A DNA stretch of 64,000 bases from Actinomycetes bacterium (lineage in GTDB: Bacteria; Actinomycetota; Acidimicrobiia; Acidimicrobiales; RAAP-2). The stretch is from the NCBI GenBank assembly GCA_021791145.1, contig JAJYXE010000035.1, positions 1 to 64,000 on the forward strand. The letters are read 5' to 3'. Of the stretch, positions 60,179-64,000 are shown one piece after another. The translations under genes were made by a program, and so were the position numbers. Every line of letters begins with the position of its first letter. Position 1 is the stretch's first letter. Under the pieces are notes generated by a model. That model did no database searches, was not told the origin of the DNA, and was given only the letters and a program-made list of their open reading frames with translations.

Positions 60179-61455
60179 GCGCGGCGGCCGCCGCGTCGAC
60201 AGGACCGCTGCCCCACGACGGCTCGGTGCTGGTGGTGGGCGCCGGGCTGGCTGGCTTGCGTGCAGCGCAAGCGCTCCGGCAGGGCGGCTTCGCCGGCTCG
60301 CTCGTGATGGTGGGCGACGAGCTCCACTGCCCCTACGACCGGCCTCCGCTCTCGAAACAGGTGCTCGCAGGAACGTGGCCCCCCACACGGGCGGTCCTGG
60401 TGGACCGCCACCAGCTCGAAGAGCTGGGGGTGGACCTTCGCCTGGGGCGGCGTGCGGAGTCCCTCGACGCGGAGGCCCGCCGGGTGACGCTCGATGACGG
60501 GACCGCACTGCAGGCGGATGGGGTCGTGATCGCGACCGGCGCCCGCCCGCGCCGGCTGCCCGGGACCGAGGCGCTCGGGAGCGGGGTGGGCGTGCTGCGG
60601 ACGCTCGACGACTGCGAGCGGCTCCGCGCGGCGGTCCTGGACGCCTCGCCGGGGTGCAGGGTGGTCGTCGTGGGCGCGGGGTTCATCGGCTCGGAGGTCG
60701 CAGCGACCTGCGCAGGGCTCGGATGCGCGGTCACGGTGCTCGAAGCGCTGCCCGTCCCGCTCGCGCAGGCGCTCGGGGAGCGGGTCGGAGGCGCGCTCGG
60801 CGCCCTGCACCCGCGCCACGGGGTGGCGCTGCGCACCGGCGTCGCGGTGAAGGCCGTGCGCTCGCGCGCGCCTGCGCAGGGAGCCCTCTACGAGGTCGAG
60901 CTCCACGATGGCGGGGCGCTCCCGGCCGACGTGGTCGTCGTGGGGATCGGCGTCGTGCCGAACACCGAGTGGCTCGAGGGCTCGGGCCTCGAGATGGCCG
61001 ACGGGGTCGTGTGCGACCACGCGCTGTTCGCCGCCGACGGCGTGGTGTGCGCCGGCGACCTGTGCCGCTGGCGCTGGCGGCATCTCGGCGAGGAGCAGTC
61101 GCGTCGGATCGAGCACTGGGAGGCAGCCTCCCAGATGGGCGCGGCAGCGGCGAGGAGCCTTTTGGCCGGAAGGAGGCACGCCGAGCCGTTCGACCCCGTC
61201 CCGTACTTCTGGTCCGACCAGTACGGGCTGCGGGTCCAGGTGCTCGGCTGTCCCGAGCCCACCGACGAGGTCGCCGTGTCGCCCGGCGGCTTCGACGCAG
61301 AGGACGGGAAGTTCGTCGCGCTCTACGGGCGGGGCGGGAGGCTGAGCGGGGCGATCGCCGTCTCACGGCCTCGTCAGCTCATGGCGTTTCGGCCGCTCCT
61401 TGCGGCGGGGGCCAGCTTCGCCGACGCGCGGGTGCTGCTCGGGGCGGAGGCCTGA
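60175..61455 (+). CDS. FAD-dependent ferredoxin/rubredoxin reductase
   Basis: Protein of 426 aa. Two nucleotide-binding Rossmann motifs: VLVVGAGLAGLRAAQALRQ (FAD, about 18-36) and VVVVGAGFIGSEVAATCAGL (NAD(P)H). Also CPYDRPPLSK, VVIATGARPRRLPG, CAGDLC, and a C-terminal reductase domain (YFWSDQYGLRVQVLG). These match the group including ferredoxin reductases of Rieske oxygenases and P450s. No partner ferredoxin gene is present. Last gene of the xseA unit; its last 82 nt overlap the convergent tgpA 3' end. Confidence 0.92.
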   Translation: MSAAAAASTGPLPHDGSVLVVGAGLAGLRAAQALRQGGFAGSLVMVGDELHCPYDRPPLSKQVLAGTWPPTRAVLVDRHQLEELGVDLRLGRRAESLDAEARRVTLDDGTALQADGVVIATGARPRRLPGTEALGSGVGVLRTLDDCERLRAAVLDASPGCRVVVVGAGFIGSEVAATCAGLGCAVTVLEALPVPLAQALGERVGGALGALHPRHGVALRTGVAVKAVRSRAPAQGALYEVELHDGGALPADVVVVGIGVVPNTEWLEGSGLEMADGVVCDHALFAADGVVCAGDLCRWRWRHLGEEQSRRIEHWEAASQMGAAAARSLLAGRRHAEPFDPVPYFWSDQYGLRVQVLGCPEPTDEVAVSPGGFDAEDGKFVALYGRGGRLSGAIAVSRPRQLMAFRPLLAAGASFADARVLLGAEA

Positions 61456-63740
61456 CGGCCGGCTCGACGGCGGGCGTGGTGTCGCACCGCTCGCCGAACC
61501 CGGCGGGCCTCTTGGACGTGGCGACGCCCGGCGGCCCGCGCCGGCGAACCGCCGCGCTCGCGACGGCCCTCGTCCCGGTCCCACGCCGCTCGCCCGGCCA
61601 GGGAGGCGAGCGCACGTGCACGTGACGACGCGCTCGGTGCGCCCTCGGGGACGTCCTTGAGGACGTCCCCGAGGGCGTCTGTCGAGGTGCTCTCCACTGC
61701 ACCCTCCACTGCACCCTCCACTGCACCCTCCACTGCACCTCCCAAGAGGTCGTCGAGCGCGCCGGCGATCGACTCGAGCGTGGTCCCGGGCCTGCACGCG
61801 AGGTTCGCGTGGCGCGCGGCCCGCTCCAGCTCGCGGGTCACCTTGGTGCGCCACGTCCGCGGGCGTCTCCGTCGCCAGAGGTACGCGAGCCCGGCGAGCG
61901 CGAGCAGCGCCGCGACGGCGGCGGCGGGGGCCACAAGGACGCGGCGCAGGGTGGCCGCCAGGTCGTGGCCGAGCGTTGACGCCGTCGTGGGGTTCTCGGT
62001 GGGGACGAGGGCCGTCGGGTCGAAGCTCTGCCAGCCGTAGCCGGGGAACCACACCTGCACCCACGCGTGAGCGTCCTTGGCCTGCTCGTCGTAGAGGCCG
62101 GTGATCGGATCGAAGCGGCCCGGCACGTACCCGACCGCCTCGCGGGCAGGGATCCCGAGCGTCCGGAGCATGACGGCGAGGGAGGTGCTGATCTGCTCGC
62201 AAAAGCCGCGGCGCGATCCGAAGAGGAACTGGACCACCGAGTCCTGGCCGGGCGCGAGCGGGGGGATGTCGAGCGTGTAGCGGGTGTGCGAGCCGATCCA
62301 GTGCTCCAACGCCTCGATCTTCGAGACGACCGTCGTGTCGTGCGACGTGACCCTGCGGGCCAGCGCCGCGACCCGCGGGTAATGGCGGGGGAGCTGCAAG
62401 TCCTCCCGCCTCACGGCGGCTGTGAGCCCTGCCGTGCCGTTCGACCTGGCGAGGGCCGCGCTGCTCGGCGTGGCGACTGTCGACAGGACGCTGTAGACCG
62501 AACCGGCGCCCAGCGCGCGTGGGGTGCGGATGGCCCCGTTCACCCCGACGTAGAGACGCCGGGTGGGGATCCACACCGCCGTCGCCTGGTCGGCGTGGAG
62601 GACCAGGTTCGACGCGGGTGCAGCGAGATAGAAGGTCTGGTAGTCCGGCTGGACGGCGCTCCGGCGAGCGAGCGAGATCGAGCGGGTGGCAGCGTCCGGC
62701 TCCCCGGTGGGCGAGAACGCGCTCGGTCCCAGCGCGAAGGGCGACCCGCCCGTGAGGACGGCCCAAGGCCGCGCGCGGCCCGAGCCGGGTTTCGCGCCGG
62801 ATGGCGGCGGTCCGGTCTCGCGCCATGACCTTCCCGACCAGGTGTCGTAGGTCTCGGCGATCCAGTAGGACGGTCGGTCCGCCCGCACCCGGAGCACGAC
62901 CTCGCTGCCGAGACCGGGACGCAGGGCCGTGTCGAGCGGGCCTGCGAAGCCGAGGAAGCCCCCGACGCCGGTCGGCCCGGACGCGGACGCCGGAGCGAGG
63001 TCCGTCGAGCGGGGGGCAGGCACCACGCGTGGGGCCGGGCCGGCCGTGCCCCCGGCGCCTGTGGTCCCGCTGGCTCCGGCGCCTGTGCCGCCGCCGCCGG
63101 CGAACGAGAGCGTCGGCGGCCGTGGCGGGGGAAGGAAGGTGACGAGCAGCCCCGCCACGAGGAGCGCAGTCGCGCTCGACGCGACGGCCGGCAGTGGGCG
63201 CGACCACGATCCATTGGCCATGGAGGACCACGAGGCATGCAGGGCGAGGAGCCCGAGCGCCGCCCAGAGGGCGACGTAGACGCCGAAGGAGAGGTCGATG
63301 GCCTGCGCGCCGGCGATTGCCATGAGCGTCGCCGAACCGGCCAGCGAGAAGCCGATGTCCTTGCGCGCGGGCATGTCGAAGGCGTGCGCGGCGAGCATCG
63401 CGCTGAAGAGCACCGCGAGCGGGTCCTCCACGCCGCGCAGCCTTCCTGCGGCCGCGGCCGACGAGACCGTGACGAAGAACCACGCGAACGCGCCGAGCAT
63501 CGCAGCTGCGAGGAGCACCTTCAGGTGCGGAAGCGGCCTCGTCCGGCGCAGGTGCGAAAAGAGGCTCCCCGCGCACAAGAGCGCCGCGACGAGGGCCGCG
63601 AACCACGCGGGCAGCTCGCCCTGTCCCGCGCACGCGGCGATCGCCACGCACACCGCACCTGCAGCCGACGTCCGGAGCGCCACCGAGTGCTCGGCCGGCC
63701 AGCTCCGCCCGGCGCGCAAAAGGGGCATGAACCTGCTCAC
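61374..63740 (-). CDS. TgpA-like transmembrane transglutaminase-domain protein
   Basis: Protein of 788 aa from GTG 63740. About six N-terminal membrane segments; a large extracytoplasmic part; a transglutaminase-like triad with Cys in RRGFCEQISTSLAVMLRTLG, His in KDAHAWVQVWFPGYGW and Asp in SFDPTAL; one more membrane helix (VLVAPAAAVAALLALAGLAY); then a cytoplasmic tail. TgpA/DUF3488 genes usually follow a DUF58 gene and a MoxR ATPase, as here (DUF58 upstream, GTGA overlap). The last 150 residues are low-complexity, with a (GAVE)n repeat and a hairpin-bearing stretch. Role probably in envelope protein processing or cross-linking. Confidence 0.86.
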   Translation of the reverse strand: MSRFMPLLRAGRSWPAEHSVALRTSAAGAVCVAIAACAGQGELPAWFAALVAALLCAGSLFSHLRRTRPLPHLKVLLAAAMLGAFAWFFVTVSSAAAAGRLRGVEDPLAVLFSAMLAAHAFDMPARKDIGFSLAGSATLMAIAGAQAIDLSFGVYVALWAALGLLALHASWSSMANGSWSRPLPAVASSATALLVAGLLVTFLPPPRPPTLSFAGGGGTGAGASGTTGAGGTAGPAPRVVPAPRSTDLAPASASGPTGVGGFLGFAGPLDTALRPGLGSEVVLRVRADRPSYWIAETYDTWSGRSWRETGPPPSGAKPGSGRARPWAVLTGGSPFALGPSAFSPTGEPDAATRSISLARRSAVQPDYQTFYLAAPASNLVLHADQATAVWIPTRRLYVGVNGAIRTPRALGAGSVYSVLSTVATPSSAALARSNGTAGLTAAVRREDLQLPRHYPRVAALARRVTSHDTTVVSKIEALEHWIGSHTRYTLDIPPLAPGQDSVVQFLFGSRRGFCEQISTSLAVMLRTLGIPAREAVGYVPGRFDPITGLYDEQAKDAHAWVQVWFPGYGWQSFDPTALVPTENPTTASTLGHDLAATLRRVLVAPAAAVAALLALAGLAYLWRRRRPRTWRTKVTRELERAARHANLACRPGTTLESIAGALDDLLGGAVEGAVEGAVEGAVESTSTDALGDVLKDVPEGAPSASSRARALASLAGRAAWDRDEGRRERGGSPARAAGRRHVQEARRVRRAVRHHARRRAGRQASAPSSTRASAKLAPAARSGRNAMS
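61640..61677. terminator. 17-bp perfect hairpin, candidate terminator of the xseA operon
   Basis: GCCCTCGGGGACGTCC at 61641-61656 pairs with 61661-61676 plus one more T-A pair, closing a TG loop. It lies about 185 nt after the reductase stop, within the C-terminal coding part of tgpA on the opposite strand. No T-tract. Confidence 0.6.
61690..61740 (-). repeat. 12-bp in-frame tandem repeat in tgpA
   Basis: Four near-perfect 12-bp units encode GAVE in the C-terminal tail of the TgpA-like protein. Confidence 0.9.
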
Positions 63741-64000
63741 TCCGGCCCCTGCGGCAAGCTCGCGGGCGAGGAGGGCGCGCCGCCGAGGGGGCGTCCCCAC
63801 GGGGCGCCGGTGCGCGGGAGGGCGCGAGCGAGCCGCTTTCCCGCCGCGTCCATCGTGGTCACGGGGGCGACGACCTCGCCCTCGGGGTGGGCGGTCCTGA
63901 GCTCCACCGCCACGCCGGCGAGGAGCAGCGCGCGGACGGTCGCCATCACCCGCTCGGCGTGCCGCTCCGCGGCGTCGGGGTCTGTCGGCAGCAGGCCCTC
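63737..64000 (-). CDS. DUF58-domain protein, C-terminal part
   Basis: The frame continues beyond the right edge; 87 residues are visible. EGLLPTDPDAAERHAERVMA then ATVRALLLAGVAVELRTAHP match the end of a DUF58 domain in the order helix, strand, His/Glu/Gly-rich loop. Its TGA overlaps the tgpA start GTG (GTGA). DUF58 proteins occur with MoxR ATPase and TgpA. No catalytic motif can be checked here because most of the domain is outside the window. Confidence 0.7.
   Translation of the reverse strand, partial: EGLLPTDPDAAERHAERVMATVRALLLAGVAVELRTAHPEGEVVAPVTTMDAAGKRLARALPRTGAPWGRPLGGAPSSPASLPQGPE

Overview
This is a 64 kb stretch of a very GC-rich actinobacterial chromosome. It opens with the fused E2-E1 2-oxoglutarate enzyme (Kgd/SucA type) that is typical of Actinobacteria. 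It also carries a class A RNase P RNA, a tRNA-Val without encoded CCA, and many genes coupled by 4-nt ATGA/GTGA overlaps. Several genes are apparently leaderless, with a TANNNT -10 hexamer exactly 7 nt before the start codon. Together with the mix of genes (a DosR-locus-like dormancy block, TgpA/DUF58, many actinobacterial conserved hypotheticals) this suggests Acidimicrobiia or a neighbouring deep actinobacterial class. No gene in the window fixes the genus.

Layout. 1-6353 (+): kgd end, a NYN ribonuclease with an S1-like tail, a FabZ-like dehydratase and exonuclease III. 6357-11112 (-): a coupled helicase, FAD-linked hydroxyacid oxidase and ThDP enzyme. 11396-14907 (+): alpha/beta hydrolase, membrane-anchored MurF and Ddl, a cell-wall module whose gene content recalls the murF-hydrolase-ddl cluster of Campylobacterota. 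14958-19235 (-): a sigma-like HTH protein, a repeat-rich exported protein and a membrane BTAD protein. 19403-22976: small conserved hypotheticals, a CHAP protein, a lipoprotein and an inositol-phosphatase-type enzyme. 23085-24300: tRNA-Val followed by mobile-element debris. 24490-29676 (+): a complete branched-chain amino acid ABC transporter closed by a 16-bp perfect hairpin. 29853-31961 (-): GlgX.

32283-39076 resembles the mycobacterial dormancy locus around hrp1/rip3. It has a HAD-HerA ATPase fusion, a STAS protein, two CBS-pair proteins, a site-2 protease with CBS domains and glucose-6-phosphate dehydrogenase. Two DosR-box-like inverted repeats lie upstream of the first CBS gene. 39314-42420 (-) holds an amidase_3-like protein whose third zinc ligand is replaced by Tyr, and an OatA-type acyltransferase. 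42733-49306 holds an MFS transporter, a short operon ending in a DUF6186-like protein, an aminotransferase, a PhzF protein, a Nudix hydrolase and a zinc-ribbon coiled-coil protein. 49466-57097 (-): haloalkane dehalogenase, TetR regulator, CydDC exporter, ECF sigma factor and anti-sigma factor. 57177-57556 (-): rnpB. 57676-61455 (+): xseA-xseB-MBL hydrolase-ferredoxin reductase. 61374-64000 (-): TgpA and the end of a DUF58 protein.

A recurring oddity is the density of short in-frame tandem repeats, with 12, 15, 18, 21 or 33 bp units. They sit at termini or linkers of at least eight proteins, some close to start codons. I found no CRISPR array, intact transposase, complete prophage or rRNA. All assignments are from motif reading, without database searches.
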